Source of the DNA: Thecaphora thlaspeos | Lineage: Eukaryota; Basidiomycota; Ustilaginomycetes; Urocystidales; Glomosporiaceae | DNA: 64,000 bases | NCBI GenBank assembly: GCA_900291925.1 | Contig: UWYS01000001.1 | Coordinates: 1,426,001 to 1,490,000 of the forward strand | Direction: 5' to 3' | In this document: one piece after another, positions 24,741-36,800 of the stretch | Layout: each line of letters opens with the position of its first letter | Numbering within the stretch: position 1 is the first letter of the stretch | Notes under the pieces: model-generated | The model's input: only the letters and a program-made list of their open reading frames with translations | Told to the model about the DNA's origin: nothing | The model's database searches: none | Made by a program: the position numbers and the translations under genes

Positions 24741-27585
24741 CTAGCGTCTCAAACGCCTCCTCTCATCATCGTACCTATCCCTTCGTGTATCGTCGTCGTA
24801 TCTGCCTCCTCTACTGCGATCGTTGTACCTCTCCCTATCCCTATCCCTTCTGGATTCATCGTACCTCTCGTCCCTCCTCGACGACGAAGGACCGATGTCG
24901 TTCCTGTACCTATCCGGACTGATGGACCTCTCTTTCCCTTTACCATTGGCAGCAGGACGAGGAGGGGTAGAGTGAGATCTCGTTTGCTCGCGACTCCTTC
25001 GCACCGCGGGGGGAGGTGAGGGAGAGCGCGAGTCGTCCCTATCTCTCGTCCTCCTAGCCGGCGGCGGCGGCGTCAACGATCTTGACCTCGAGACGGAGCG
25101 AGAGGGCGATTGACGTCTTCCGTCCGTCTTGGCACTTCCGTTCGTACGTCGCGGTGGCGTTATCGATCTGGATCTCGACCTTGACCGCGACCACGATCTC
25201 GATCTCGACCGGCTGCTGTACGACCTGCCCCTCGAACGCGAAGAGTAGCTGCGGCTCGATCTCGACCTCGAGTCGTACGAACGCGAACGGGATCGACCCC
25301 TTCCTCTTCTCGGCGAGGGGGAGCGCGAGTAGCTCCCTGACCTGGACGAGCAAGATCGGAAAGAGCGGCTGCTGTCGCTCAGCGTCGACGAGCTCAGCGA
25401 GCTGCTCGACAGATCGCTCGACGAGTCCGAGTCCGTGTCGCTGTCTCTGCCCCTCCCCTTTGCCTTCAGCGCCGCCTGTCGCTGTGCCATCAGCAGCTTG
25501 GGCGCGTTCTTCAGATGTTCCCTCATACCCTCAGTAAGGATGCCAAGGCCAATGCTGGTAAAGTAGTTGATGCTGAAGCGCGTGTTCTTGGGGTTGTCGG
25601 TGGGGAAGATGCCCGTCCAGTACTCCTGCATCGACGGCTCCTTGAACTTGCTCGCCAGCTCCTTGAGGCCGAGCTGCTGCTGCAGCTCCTGGAAGAGGAT
25701 CTTGATAAAGATACGCGAGCTGCTCGTCGTGTCCTCCTCGTTCATGTGAACGATCTCGAAGCAAGCCCAGCTGATGCTCTCGGTCGCCACCAGGTTGCCA
25801 AAGAATCGCGCAATGTTACGCAGCCGGTTGGTCTCGTAGCGATGGATGGTGTCGTAGTAGTTGCGGAAGCCCTCTTCGAAGCATTGCGACCAGATCCGGT
25901 TGAGCTTACAGAGCCGCTCGCCCATGTTACCAAAGAACTTTGAGTAGGTCCGCTCCTGCGAGCAGCATTCGACGATCATATTGCACAGCTCGATCTGTAG
26001 AGGGTGGCGCAGAGGGTTGTAACAGATTTCTGGGTCAGCTCTCTCGTGCACATGCGGAGTCGATCGGGCTCGGGCCCAAGACCCTGGCCTGCCCACTACT
26101 CACCTCTTGCCCCTCCTTGATATCAAGCTTCAAAAGCTTGTGGATGCTCTCTTCGAAGTCGAGCGACGACATGATGGTGAGGTAGATGGTCCTTCTCAGG
26201 TTGACGAGGTTGGTCTCGGTTCTGTCCTGGATCTCGACCTTAGCCTGGAGGGCGTCGTCGTCGTCATCGCTACTCTCGCTGTCGGACTCGTCGCCGGACG
26301 ACGAGCCGGAGCTGCCATTGTCGCTGCCGTCGTCCTCGTCCAGGATCTCGGCCTTGATCTCGCGGTACTTTTCCTCGTTTTCGAGGAAGTCCGGATCCTT
26401 TTTGAAGACATTCAGACCCTCTTCGACATTGAGCTCGTCGTCAAGGCCGATGCGGTGAGTGATCTGGTCGTCCTCCTCGACGAGATCGAGTGCCTCGGGG
26501 ATCTTTGGGTTGTCCTTGAAGCCGTCGCGGCGGACCTGGGAGAGGACCTCGATCATGTACTGGACGCGCTTGCTGATCTCGCCCTCGTAAAGCACCGTGC
26601 GGAAGCGGTCAAAGATGCTGTTGTTGGCCTTTGACGCCTCGTCGGCGAGGAAGGCACCAACCTCGCGCATGAAGCTGACGGCAATCTCGACGCTGTCGTC
26701 GGTCGGCTTCTCGAGCAGCAGTAAGAGAATCTCGAGCGCGAGCAGCTCGTGGGCCACGCGCTGGTTCACGAGGTGGGCGATGAACATGGCGGTCGAGTTG
26801 CAGATGGGCTTGTCGTTGCGCTTGAAGGACCTGCGGAACTGCGAGACGAGGCGCGTCACGAGCAACTCGCCTACCATGGGGAGCTTAGTATTGACGATGG
26901 CAGTGAGCGCGGCAAAGACGGCGGTGAAGGGGAGCGAGAGCCCCTGCGCGCGCATGATGGAACGGCAGAAGAGGCCGCGGCCACGGATCAAGTTGGCGCC
27001 GCCGAACAGCTCTGGGACGATGTGCTTGATGTTGTCGATGGCGACCTTGTTGATGAGGCCGGTGATGCTCTTTTTAAGTGCGTCCCAGCTCATTCTCTGA
27101 TACTCGACGCTGCCGGGATCGGCGGCCGCTGCCTCCGCCATAAGGGCCTTGAGGCGGGCGGGAGGGATGTAGGCGCCGCCAGCCTTTGTCGCCGATAGCT
27201 TTGCGAGCGTCGACCTGAGCTGTTCTCCCTTCTCCGCAGTCCGTTTCTCTGCTGCAGCTGCGGCGGCCGCTTCCCTCAGTCTGTCTTCTCTTGCGGCCGC
27301 GGCGGCGAGAGCGCGGCTGCTTGGACCACCATCCCTTGGACGGTCGTCGGGCGAGCGGCTGGATTTGCGCCGCCTGGATCGAGGTGGAGGCGAACGAGAG
27401 TCAGAGCGGGACGAGGAAGAAGCCGAAGAGAATGAGGTGGACCTTTTTCGCTTCTGCTGTGGGGAAAAGGTCGCAGCTGCTGCTTCCTCTGTCGGGGCGG
27501 CTGCCGCTGGTGGCGGAGGAGGCAACGACGAGGCGGAAGGCGAGCGCGACGGCGAACGGGCGTGTGACGATTCGCTGGACGGCAT
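24741..27585 (-). CDS. CWC22: Pre-mRNA-splicing factor CWC22 (MIF4G-MA3, C-terminal RS domain)
   Basis: Spliceosome component needed for the catalytic steps; in animals it also loads the exon junction complex factor eIF4A3. Exon 27585-26104 carries a Ser/Arg-rich leader, the MIF4G domain (SWDALKKSITGLINKV, IVPELFGGANLIRGRGLFCR) and an acidic linker. Exon 25994-24741 carries the MA3 domain (ELCNMIVECCSQERTYSKFF, SSSRIFIKILFQEL, NPKNTRFSINYFTSIGLG) and a long RS-rich tail. The intron 26103-25995 (GTGAGT...CTACAG, phase 0) was placed by homology: it joins LDIKEGQE directly to IELCNMI, as in the human protein. About 911 residues, a normal length for the family. ATG at 27585 starts MPSSESSHARS. 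Confidence 0.95.
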
Positions 27586-28009
27586 GTCGGGCTAACGTTG
27601 CTGCTGTGCGACGGCGGCAGCCTTGTGTTCTGGCGAGAGAGCGAGAGAAGAAGGAAGGACGGGAGCTGAAGGGCAATGGGGGATGGTGGAGACGAGGAAA
27701 GGGGCCAAGCGGACTGCGCGCTGCACCGGGCAAAGTTGGAAGGGAAAGGATGGCCGCCCGCCGTGTGGAGTTTGGCAGGCCAGTCGCGCGCGTAGGGCGC
27801 AGTCGCAAAAATCGGCCAGCGCACAGCCAAGCATCCACCACCCGATCACAGCCACGCCAGCCACACAGCCTACAGAGCGCCCTATCTTGCAGCGGTCATG
27901 GCAGCCTCCCTCCGGCGAGCAAGGCCAACGTGCATTACAGTAGAGCGGTGTGTATACAATAGCATCATCAGCAGAGGTGGCTGGCCACCCAGGGCAGACG
28001 AGCACCTCG
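27586..28009. other. Short intergenic region upstream of CWC22
   Basis: 424 bases between the CWC22 start and the COA6 stop, both on the minus strand. No independent gene is visible; it should hold the CWC22 promoter and the COA6 3' UTR. Confidence 0.5.
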
Positions 28010-28503
28010 CTACTTGCCCGTCTTGGCGGAACGATCCACCTCGGCCTGCGCGTACATCATCTTCTGCCGCTCTTCCAGCACCCGGCGCTTATTGAAGTAG
28101 TCGACCTGATGATTGCAGACATCCAGCCATCCGTCAGCTTATGTCCAGCTGCACGTTCACCGCTCAGCCAGAGACACCGACTCACCCAGCTCTTTGCGCA
28201 ATTCACCTCGTACCCCTCCCTCTCCTTGATGCACGGATCCGCCTTTCTCGCCTCCTCGACCGTCTGGTTCCGCTCGCGGTCGAGGCGCTCCTGTTCCTCT
28301 TTGGCAGCCTTGCCAACGGCGCCGCGACCGTCGCTCATGTCTGTGCCCGGTGGGATGACGACCTTGTTCCGTGTCAGGCAGCCAAAGTAGGCATCGCGGT
28401 GGGTCCAGCAGGCTTGACGCTCCGTCCGTGTCGGCGCCACCACGGCCGGAGACGACGACGAAGACGAGGCTTCTTGTGATGAGGACGAGGAGAAGAGCGC
28501 CAT
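28010..28503 (-). CDS. COA6: Cytochrome c oxidase assembly factor 6 (CHCH protein)
   Basis: Intermembrane-space twin-CX9C-type protein that helps copper delivery to the Cox2 subunit of cytochrome oxidase. The 137-residue protein has a Ser-rich leader, then CWTHRDAYFGC (C-x9-C) and CIKEREGYEVNC (C-x10-C), the C-x9-C/C-x10-C pairing that marks COA6. Exons 28503-28186 and 28105-28010 flank an 80-nt intron (GTGAGT...ATCAG, phase 0) that joins CAKSW to VDYFNKRRVLEER, a conserved COA6 stretch that a single frame would miss. The start ATG 28503 (MALFSSSSSQ) is chosen because sequence further upstream in frame is unlike protein. It has no obvious presequence, as expected for Mia40 substrates. Confidence 0.9.
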
Positions 28504-28919
28504 GGCGTGTCGATTTGTGTGGATCTGCTGAGGTATCGAACGAAGTCCAGCGCGAGAGCGTGGCAGTGGGCAGTCAGGTCCTGGAGGTTGAGAAGAAACG
28601 TGGTGCCTCGCGGCAAGCAAGTGGGCCGTACCAGGAAAAAGTGGAGCTATGTATGTACATGCTGACAAAGACTCAACCTTTCTCTTTGCGCGGCCTACCT
28701 TCGCCTGGTCAGGGCTTGACACTTTCCCGTCAATCTAGACGAGCACCAGCTCATACACACGATCGGACCCACGAGAGGCTGGCACACCAGATAGCACAAG
28801 GACAGCGGTTTGAGATATACAGCGAGTGCATACACGGGAGGATACAGCTAGACACGACAATGAAGACCAGGAAGAGGGACGGACCCAGAGCACAAAAAAA
28901 CACAGCCCACGCACCACCC
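28504..28919. other. Intergenic region upstream of COA6
   Basis: No ORF of interest. It holds the COA6 promoter and the 3' end of the next minus-strand gene; an A-rich stretch occurs around 28890-28905. Confidence 0.5.
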
Positions 28920-29617
28920 TCACGCCGTCTTGACCTTTTCTACCGCGGTCCACGAGGCCACCTTGGCGTCGATCCACAGCGTGAGAGCGGCCGCCCGTCC
29001 CGCAACTTCCTCCACACCCCGTCCGACAAGCGTCGGCATGTTGCGCAGCGTCATCGTTCTTCCCAGCACGAGGAGCGATGTGCCGCCGTTGCGGGCCCTA
29101 GCAACCGGCGTGAGGCTCTCCGGAAGCAGCGGCTGCAGTCGTTGCGATATACACAGCTCGACCTGCCGACGGGCTATCGCCAGCGCAAAGCTCCCGTTGT
29201 CCTGTGCCTCGTCTTCCTCTCCCATTCCCCTCATCGGTATCTTGTCCTGGTCGGAACAGGTGACCGTGTGGCGCTGCCGCATGGTACTCGACTGTGACGA
29301 TGCCGGCGGCTCGTCGATCAGCTGCGAGTTGCCGATCCCGTGGAGCTCAACGTCGAGCTGCGATCGCACCTTGCCCCACGCTCCTCCCGCGTCAGCGGTT
29401 GTCTTGACCTGCCTGCGTCGCCACCTTCGTCCGCCGATGTTTCTCCCGCCCACACGAACAGCCTTGAGCAGCTGCGAAAAGCCTCTCGCCTCGAACATAA
29501 GCGAGAACTCCAGTCCCACAGTGATCCTCGATGACCTGTACGCCTCGACCAGATCTCGAAATCTGCTTGCGGCAGAGCGGCAATGGAGAAGCAGGTCGGG
29601 TCAGGTCGTATCGTCAT
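28920..29617 (-). CDS. Unrecognised protein, gene model uncertain
   Basis: A minus-strand frame is open from a stop near 29613 down to 28920, with a protein-like sequence including RFRDLVEAYRSSRITVGLEF, SLMFEARGFSQLLKAVRVGG and, at the end, RTMTLRNMPTLVGRGVEEVA. The frame has no ATG before SLMFEARGF (29498), whereas an ATG at 29617 (MTIRPDPTCF) is in another frame, so an intron or a downstream start is likely. It begins only about 90 bases after the BUD32 stop, on the same strand. I could not assign a family; candidates such as small nuclear complex subunits were considered but no motif decides. A mirrored plus-strand ORF (28930-29682) is less protein-like. Confidence 0.45.
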
Positions 29618-29710
29618 CAGCTAGTTGCTCCGCTTGGACCGTCCTCAGCGAGCCAGAGCAGCGCCAAGAGGGGGAAGGATGACAGAGTGGAATGGAACCA
29701 CTGACCTGAC

Positions 29711-31528
29711 CTACCCTACCATCGACCTCTTTCTTCCGCGGAGGCGGACTGAGCGACGAGCAAATGTTGATCCAAGAGAGGGCGCAGAGATCCATGTCGA
29801 GAGTCAGTGTCCATCACGGCAGATCTCTCCCGCCAGACTTCCAGGCATCCAACGTCACTCACCTTCCTCGAGACGCTTCCTGACCTCGTCCCACCTGTTC
29901 GGCTTCCCCTTACCGCCCTTGCGCGACGACGACCTCTTGACAATCTCGTCACCGTAACTGTCGAGCACAGTCTTGAAGAGATCCTCGGACGCCGGGTGGG
30001 TGGATGCAAACGCTCGCTCAAGCACGTAGAGGTCGACCGCCTTGTCCTCCGGGAAGGCCGACACGGACGACAGTCCAAAGTCGATAAGGACCACCTGGTC
30101 GCGCTCCAGATCGATCGTCGTCTGGCCGCGGCCAGCGTCAGAGCGCGTTCGAAGCATCATGTTGCTGGTGGTGAGATCGCCGTGAACGATGTCCGCCTCG
30201 TGCATCGTGGCGAGCTGTCGGCCGATTAGCTGCATCAGCTTGACCTGGTCCTCGTGCGACAGAACCTCCGCGTCCTCAGCCTCGTGGCTAGCGTCGTCGT
30301 CAAGCTCCTGCTCATCCTCGCCCTCTGCGCCCCCTCCGAGCCACTCGCGGACGCTCTTGCCGGCGATGAGTTCAAGGCCGAGGATGCCCTCCTTCTCGTC
30401 CAGGCAGCGGACGCCGGGTACGGCAACGCCCGCTTTAGCGCAACGGAGCAGCGCTCGAGCCTCCATGATCGTCCTCGATGCGGTGATGTTGTTCGACAGG
30501 ACCGGATGGCGGTACGTTTTTGGGAACCTCCACTTGAGCAGGATTGGCAGGCGCGCGGGAAGTTTCTGGACCGGCGTGCTAGACGATGCCGACGACGGAG
30601 GCGGCTGCGTCAGCACCGAGTTGGTGAGGAGCGCCGAAATATAGACCTTGGCCTCGGCGCCCTGCTTGATTAGTCTCGACGCCTGAGGGTCGGCGAGCAG
30701 CGCTACTAGCGGGGGAGCGGCAGGCTTCTTGAGCACGGGAGAGGTCGAAGGGCCCGGGACCTTCTGCGGTGCCTGCGATGGCAGCGATTGCACCACGACG
30801 GAAGCGCTGTCCTTCCGCGGCTGTACAAGCGGCGCAGCGTCGTCGCTCGTCGACGGCACAGTCTCTTTTGTCTCTTCCTCCTTCGGAGCCGGCGCGATGC
30901 TTGGAGCCTTCTGTGAAACGCCGTCGACAGAGCTGAACTGAGCAAGCAGGCTAGAGGCCGACTCGGAAGGCCCGGCGCGCCCGTCGGTGGTGTACGCCGT
31001 GCTCGAGCTCTTTTGCATGTTCGAGCCTCCCGCTTGACCGTCGCCGGACAGCGTGTTGGTGACCGTGGACGGCTTGGACGGGGAGAGGTTCGTAGCGGCC
31101 TTCATCAGCGATGGGATCGAGGTTGTTCTGGAGCGGCTACCGTCCGACCCGTCCTGCTTCATGCTCGATCGCGAGGTGTTACTCAAGGTCCTGACCCTGA
31201 CGTGCGAGGACGAGGCTGCGGCGTCCCTCTTCTGCGCTGATGCGAGCCTCTCGATGGCGGAGAGCGAGTGCTTCTGCGAGGGCGAGGTGCCGGCGCCGAA
31301 CGAGTGAATGGACGACGATGGTGAGGACGAGAGAGCCGCTTCAGCCGCTATCTCGAACCCCGCCGTGTCTACCATGGAACTGGGTCGAGAGCGTGCCGCG
31401 GGGAAGGCGAGGCGTGGCACCGCCGCTAAGCCGCTGCCGGAGGGTGTCGAAGGTGTCGCGGGCGAGGACTGCTGCTGCTGCTGTGACGACGCGGGCTGCG
31501 CCTTCTTGAGGGAGCCCTTGCGGAACAT
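29711..31528 (-). CDS. BUD32: KEOPS/EKC complex kinase BUD32 with long N-terminal extension
   Basis: Small atypical kinase/ATPase of the KEOPS complex, which makes the t6A modification of tRNA. The kinase part shows LIKQGAEAKVYIS (about residue 289), LLKWRFPKTYRHPVLS with the catalytic Lys, DIVHGDLTTSNMML (about residue 447) and VLIDFGLSS. The protein ends in VRLRGRKRSMVG, the signature tail of Bud32/PRPK. That tail comes from a 38-nt last exon (29748-29711) after an intron 29862-29749 (GTGAGT...GCTCAG, phase 1). The roughly 280 residues before the kinase are Ser/Pro/Ala-rich and lacking in yeast Bud32 (261 residues in all). ATG 31528 (MFRKGSLKK) is the first ATG of the frame. Confidence 0.95.
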
Positions 31529-32032
31529 GGCGCTGTCGGATGCTATGGTGGGTAGGTCAAAGCTCACAGTAGTGTCGTTCCCAAAGACGGACGGACGGAC
31601 TTGGTAGAGCGGTGACGCTGCGTGTACGGGTGGCGGAGGGGAGGAAGAAGAGAGTTGTGCGATCGCGCCGGGGTCGGAGGTCGGTAGTGGGAGGAGGAGG
31701 AGGAAGAGGCGAGCTTCTGCACACCTGCTTGGACAAGCCAGCTGGACCAAAAACCCAGTCGAAATACAAAGAATCCGATCCGATCGTCAGAGGCGAGGCA
31801 AAGTGGCCCAACAGCAGCTCCTCCACCGCCGCCTCGCCCTGTCTCCTACTTTCTTGCACACAACCACATATCTACTCGCCGCCGTCCCTCTGGCTAGTCG
31901 ACGATGTCCGTTCTCCTTCAGCCAACCGTGTCTATCGCGGAAGAGGCATATCTTCTTCTCTAGCAATTGCGAGTGCATCCATCATACAGAAAAACAGGAA
32001 GACAAGACAGAAGCAATGTACGCCTCTCGACC
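31529..32032. other. Intergenic region upstream of BUD32
   Basis: About 500 bases between two minus-strand genes. No separate ORF with a domain; it should hold the BUD32 promoter and the thioesterase 3' UTR. Confidence 0.5.
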
Positions 32033-33062
32033 CTAGAGCTTGAAGCCGGCCGAGTTGTCGACCTGTCAATGGCACATGCAGGGAAGAGGGATGAACAGCG
32101 CCTTGTTTCTCAGCTGTTCAATCATCTTTCCACTCGAAGGATCGCTCCATCTCTTTGCATTGTGCTGCTCACCTTGGTATGTGTCCCGCTGACGGTCTTG
32201 ACGGTCCGCTTCCAGCCCTTGCCATCCAGCCTGCACTTGCCGTCGTCGGGCTGCCCGTCGGTCCTCTTGACGATCCAGATGTCGGTTTGGAGGAGCGCGA
32301 TCGACTTGCCCACCTGAGCGCTGTAGCTCTCGATCTCGACCACACTGCCGATCGGGCAGGCGTTGAGGTAGAAGACGTTGATGTTCTGCGAGACGCCCAG
32401 GAACGACCAAGGCGAGCCAGGGACGCCCGACGTATGGAAGTAGAGCTGCGATGAAGGATTACCGACACGGAGAAGAGATGGGAAAGGGGAATAGCCGTCA
32501 CGATCAGCACGTAGGCTAGGGGTGTGCACGCTTCCGTTGCCGCTATGCCTGCTCACCGTCATGCTCGACAGGTTGTCCACCAGCGTTGCTCCGCATCCGC
32601 CTGTCAGAGGTGATAGAAAGGCGCCAGGCGATTCGTCAGTGCCCGGGGGGATCGCTTTCAGCGTCGACGAACGCGAGCTCAGCTTGCACAAGGCGACGCC
32701 GGAGCGGGAGGTGTGGCCGTCTCACCATGCATACTGCCCATCGAGTTTTCCATCTTGTCCGTCACCCTCATCCTCACCACGGTCCTGGCGTGGATATCCT
32801 TGCGCACTCTGGTGGGTTCCTTGCCGGTACCGTCTGTGACCATTTCGAGCCTGACGAAGGTAGCATCGGACGCATCGACGTGTGCGGCTTCGCGGACGGG
32901 CTTGCCGCCCTCGTCGAGACCGATGCGCTCGACGTAGACGAGCGCCATGCTGTTGGCATCGAGCGCGGCGCCCGAAAAGGTCGGGGCAGTGCCGAGGCTC
33001 TCAATCATGTCAAAAGCATCCTGCGCTCCGTCGAAGAGGCTCTTGGGCTGTGGGGCGGGCAT
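32033..33062 (-). CDS. PaaI/ACOT13-type hotdog-fold thioesterase
   Basis: Predicted acyl-CoA thioesterase. Four exons: 33062-32726, 32600-32557, 32445-32173 and 32062-32033, all in phase with GT-AG introns of 110-125 nt. Splicing recreates the diagnostic hotdog helix MGSMHGGCGATLVDNLSSMT, followed by GVSQNINVFYLNACPIGSVV and VEIESYSAQVGKSIALLQTD, matching the order in human THEM2/ACOT13. The family's key residues sit in the HGG loop and the Asp of LVDN. The 227-residue protein has about 100 extra N-terminal residues compared with the core domain and a last exon coding only nine residues. Start MPAPQPKSLF at 33062. Substrate and compartment cannot be told; there is no clear mitochondrial or peroxisomal signal. 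Confidence 0.88.
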
Positions 33063-33881
33063 CCCTGTCTGTGCTGCGTAGTGGGTTGTTCGGTGATTGG
33101 ACCGTTGCGCCGTGCGGTATGGATGATGGGCGCTGGTGAGATAAAAGGCGAGCGGGAGGAAGTGGCGCCGGCGGGTAGGAGGGACGGCTACTCTCGATGC
33201 TCGAGACAGGTGGTTGCTCTTGACTCTGTAGATAGCCGGCTGTCCGCATCGCCGAAGGTCAGCTCGCAATCACCGTACCCGCTCGCCGCGCCGGTCCAAT
33301 AAAGAATCTTGATCTTGCTTGACTGTTGTGGGTGTGCGCGACTCGTCATCTTTGGCAACGTCGCAGGCATGGGGCACGAGATGGAGGGCGTGAAAGCGCC
33401 ACCGCCTCTCCACACCATATCGGGTCCATTCTTATTCTGTTCTTGATTCTGACTACTCTCTTTTCAACTTGCCATACACACCTACACTGCGACCTGTGTG
33501 ATTGCAGCTGTACTAGAGCTGAGCATGGACGCCATGCGTGCAACAAGCTTGTCCGGTAGGATGACGGTGATAAGTCACACGAGTGTCGTGGTTACTATAC
33601 TCTGTCACTGCTCCAGCCGTCCACCGCGAGGCTGACTGGCTACGTGGCACCGTCCCACGCCGCGTCGCCGTCGCGCGAATCAGCCGCATCGGCTCCGAGA
33701 CGAGCGTGTCACTGTGCCGTACCAATCTTGAATACCTCTCTCTCTCTCTCTCTCCTTGTCTCGCTCGCCGTGCATCTCTCCCTCACCCACCACACACCAC
33801 CCACCCACCACCGCACAATACGCCCATAACCTCAGACGACACTTGACCGCTTCAACCCCATCGTAGCTCCCGCTTCCAACC
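33063..33881. other. Divergent intergenic region before the NTPase gene
   Basis: No coding sequence recognised. It contains a CT-dinucleotide stretch around 33736-33754 and C/A-rich DNA (CACCAC-type) to 33835, typical of a promoter or 5' UTR, ending in a good start context (ACCATGG) at 33879-33885. Confidence 0.5.
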
Positions 33882-36800
33882 ATGGGTTGGCCTGGTCACC
33901 ATGACGTCCCAATGCCTGCTGCATCGTCCCACTCAAGCCCAGGGCGCTCCTCGACCCGCGAATCACCTCCATCATCACCCTCGCGGTCTCGGACTGTGCT
34001 TTCCCAAAGTTCTTGCCACATCATTGAGGCGGTAATCGAGCACATAGGCGCTTCAGCGATACAGACTCGGCTCACGTTCATCAGGAAGGCCGTTCTTACA
34101 GATGACAGCGTCTTCCGTCCTGTCATCGTCCAAGAATTGTCCAGCCTTTTCTTAGTTTTCCTACTTCACCTCCGAGTTTTCAGCCAGCTGATTGGCGGGA
34201 CGATCTCGCCGCAGCTTGCCCGGCTTCAGCGGACAACAAGGCGCTGCCGCTCCAGCCTCTCGACCCTGCTGAGCTTCACAAGGCCTTCAGCGCACGCTGG
34301 GCCGTGGAAGAGCCCATCAATCTTGACCCCGTTGCCATAATCTACTGGCTCATACTCCACGGCTTCCAGGGTGAGTCCTCACCAGCTTTGTTTGCCACTC
34401 ACATGCCCTTCAACGTTCACCATTGGCCTTGTGTCATCCTCATTGTTCTGACACACTGGCTCGCTTTGGAATCCCCGCTTCGCATACAGGCTGGCAACAA
34501 AGTCCTTCTCCTTCGTTGGTGGGCGACGACAGGTGAGCGGAGCTTTCAGCCTCTTGTCGCAGGACGGTGCGGTATGTTAGCTCACATACATCCTGTTTTG
34601 GCCCTCGATCCCTTGCCCCCCCCCCTCTTCAGCACCATCTATGATCAACTTGCGGTTGCCTTCGAGGACACGCCGTATTATGGCAATCTTGCCAGCCACG
34701 TCGAGCACTTATTGCGATTCGACTATGCCAACAAGTACGACGTTGACGAATACTATGGGAAGATTGTGCATGTAGTTCAGTCCAGCGGGACTGGAAAGAG
34801 CCGCTTGGTGAGTTGAACTGAATCCCACCACCGTGCAATGATTGGTGATGTACTGACGATGCGGCGCAATAACTGGGCTTCTGTCTCTTCCCAATCAAAG
34901 ATCTGGGAGCTGCAACACTTTTGGCCGACTCTTTCGCTAACGTTGCGAGAGGCCGGTCAAGGTCACCATCCCCACGGGGGGATCCCCATCCAAGATGCAG
35001 AGCCGAGGTCATACTTCGAAGACTGCGGGGTCTCAGACCACGACCTCGTCATTGTCGCGTTCGTCGCCGCCTGGCTCGAGCAGGCTGCCGAGACCGCAAA
35101 GACAGATGCCGGAAGCATGGCAGACATCTTCGCTGATTGGAACCATAGCGTTAAGGTCCCCGAGGGTGGCTGGCAGCCCAATTTGAGGCGCCACGAGGCT
35201 TTCGTTGAAGTGGCAGCAAAGGCAAGGCGAAAGGTCGACCAAGTATCCCAGGGAACCAGCAACGCCATGCCCGGATCAGACAAGATACTCAAAGTCAAAC
35301 GCATGGTGCGCGACCTCATCGAACCAGCTTTGACTGCTCTCGCCGATCAGCTTTTGGCAACATCCGTGGTTGCCCAAAGGCAGGAGCAGTTGGGCAACCG
35401 GGTGAACCCGCTAATGCTGCTAGCCATCGACGAGTGCACGCTGCTCGAAACGCTACGACCGGGCCTCAAGCTCTTTCACTTTCGCCGCTGCTTCCAACTA
35501 ATCGATGAATGCCTCGCCCCTCGCATCAACCTGTGGCTCTTCCTTCTAGACACGTCGAGCTCCATCGGCGTCATGATGCCGTCCGCCTCGACACAGCGAT
35601 CAAGCCGGGAGATACAGAGGAAGGCCTTTCCCCCCCCCTCGTCGGGCTCGAGTTCGATTCCTTTCTCCCCCTCATCCGGCCCTGCGTGCGGCCGAGTGAT
35701 GCTCTGTCGCTAGAGGTCCTCAAGCTCTACGGCAGACCGCTCTGGCGGTCATACGACGAGAGCCGTTTGCTCAGTTTCTCGCGCCTCAAGCTGAGCAGAG
35801 GCGGTCCCCATTTCGACACAGAGGCGGACCGCAAGGTAATCGCCCTCCTATCACATCGGGTCTGCCTCGACATCGTCCCGCTGAGGAGCGATAGAAGCTC
35901 GTGGCTGCTCGCCAAAGATGCCGTGGATCGCCATATGCGGTACCTTGTCTCGATCCCTGACGACCAGACGATTGAGATGCGGGCACCGAGCGAGCCTATC
36001 CTTGCTCTGGCATCCTGGTTGCTGCTCACTGGCCCAAGTCATGGTGACTGGGCCGGTTGGCGCTACGAGGAGACGCTGTCGAACCTCGAGAAACGGCTGC
36101 TCCATGATGGTCCTATCGACCTCAAAGGCGCCAACGGCGAATTTTTCGTTCAACTTCTTGTTACATTGGCCCGTGACGCGTGTCCGGAACTTGTCGAGGC
36201 CCGAGAGCTCCACAGCAAGCTCAGGCAAGACGGCAGCGAGCACCTGAACGCAATCCCAGCCGTCAGTGTGACCTCGTTCCTTCAGTCGCTTTTTGGCACC
36301 GAAGAGGGAGACATCGCTGTGCGTGAGCTTGAAGACGTCGTAGACCTCGCCTTCGACACCGGCGTCCTCCCACACATGGGCAAAAGCAGCAGCGACGGAA
36401 GAAGTGGGGATGGCGGCCTCAATGCCAACGATGGCAGCAACGGCCACAAATACGGGGCGTGGCTCAACTTTACGCACATGGCTGTGTTGGGCGGTCCCGT
36501 CCGGATGCTTTCGCCGCGCTACCTCTGGAGGTGCTGGAAGCGTGGCTTGGCTCTTCAGTGTGCTTCACAGCAAGACGGCATTGACGGTATTCTGCCTGTC
36601 TATCTTGGTTGTTTGGACGATGTTCTCGGTGATGATGAAGCGTTCGCGCCAGGACGGATGTCTTATGTGGCATGGCAAGCTAAGAATAGGACCGAGGCCA
36701 GCCCAACAAGGGTATGTTTGCACGGTGAAAGCATCGTTTCAGCTATGGCATCGGCCGGCCTTGACGAGGCTCGCCCAACTGCTCCCGTAGCGGAGCGTCG

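Noticed and set aside
28930..29682. 250-codon plus-strand ORF
   Set aside because: Mirror of the minus-strand frame; Ser/Arg/Cys-rich composition as expected for an antisense reading, no ATG context or domain.
34032..34183. Intron that would bypass the first frame break of the NTPase gene
   Set aside because: It fits in phase, but would remove the clearly protein-like GASAIQTRLTFIRKAV and VIVQELSS segments; kept only as an alternative.
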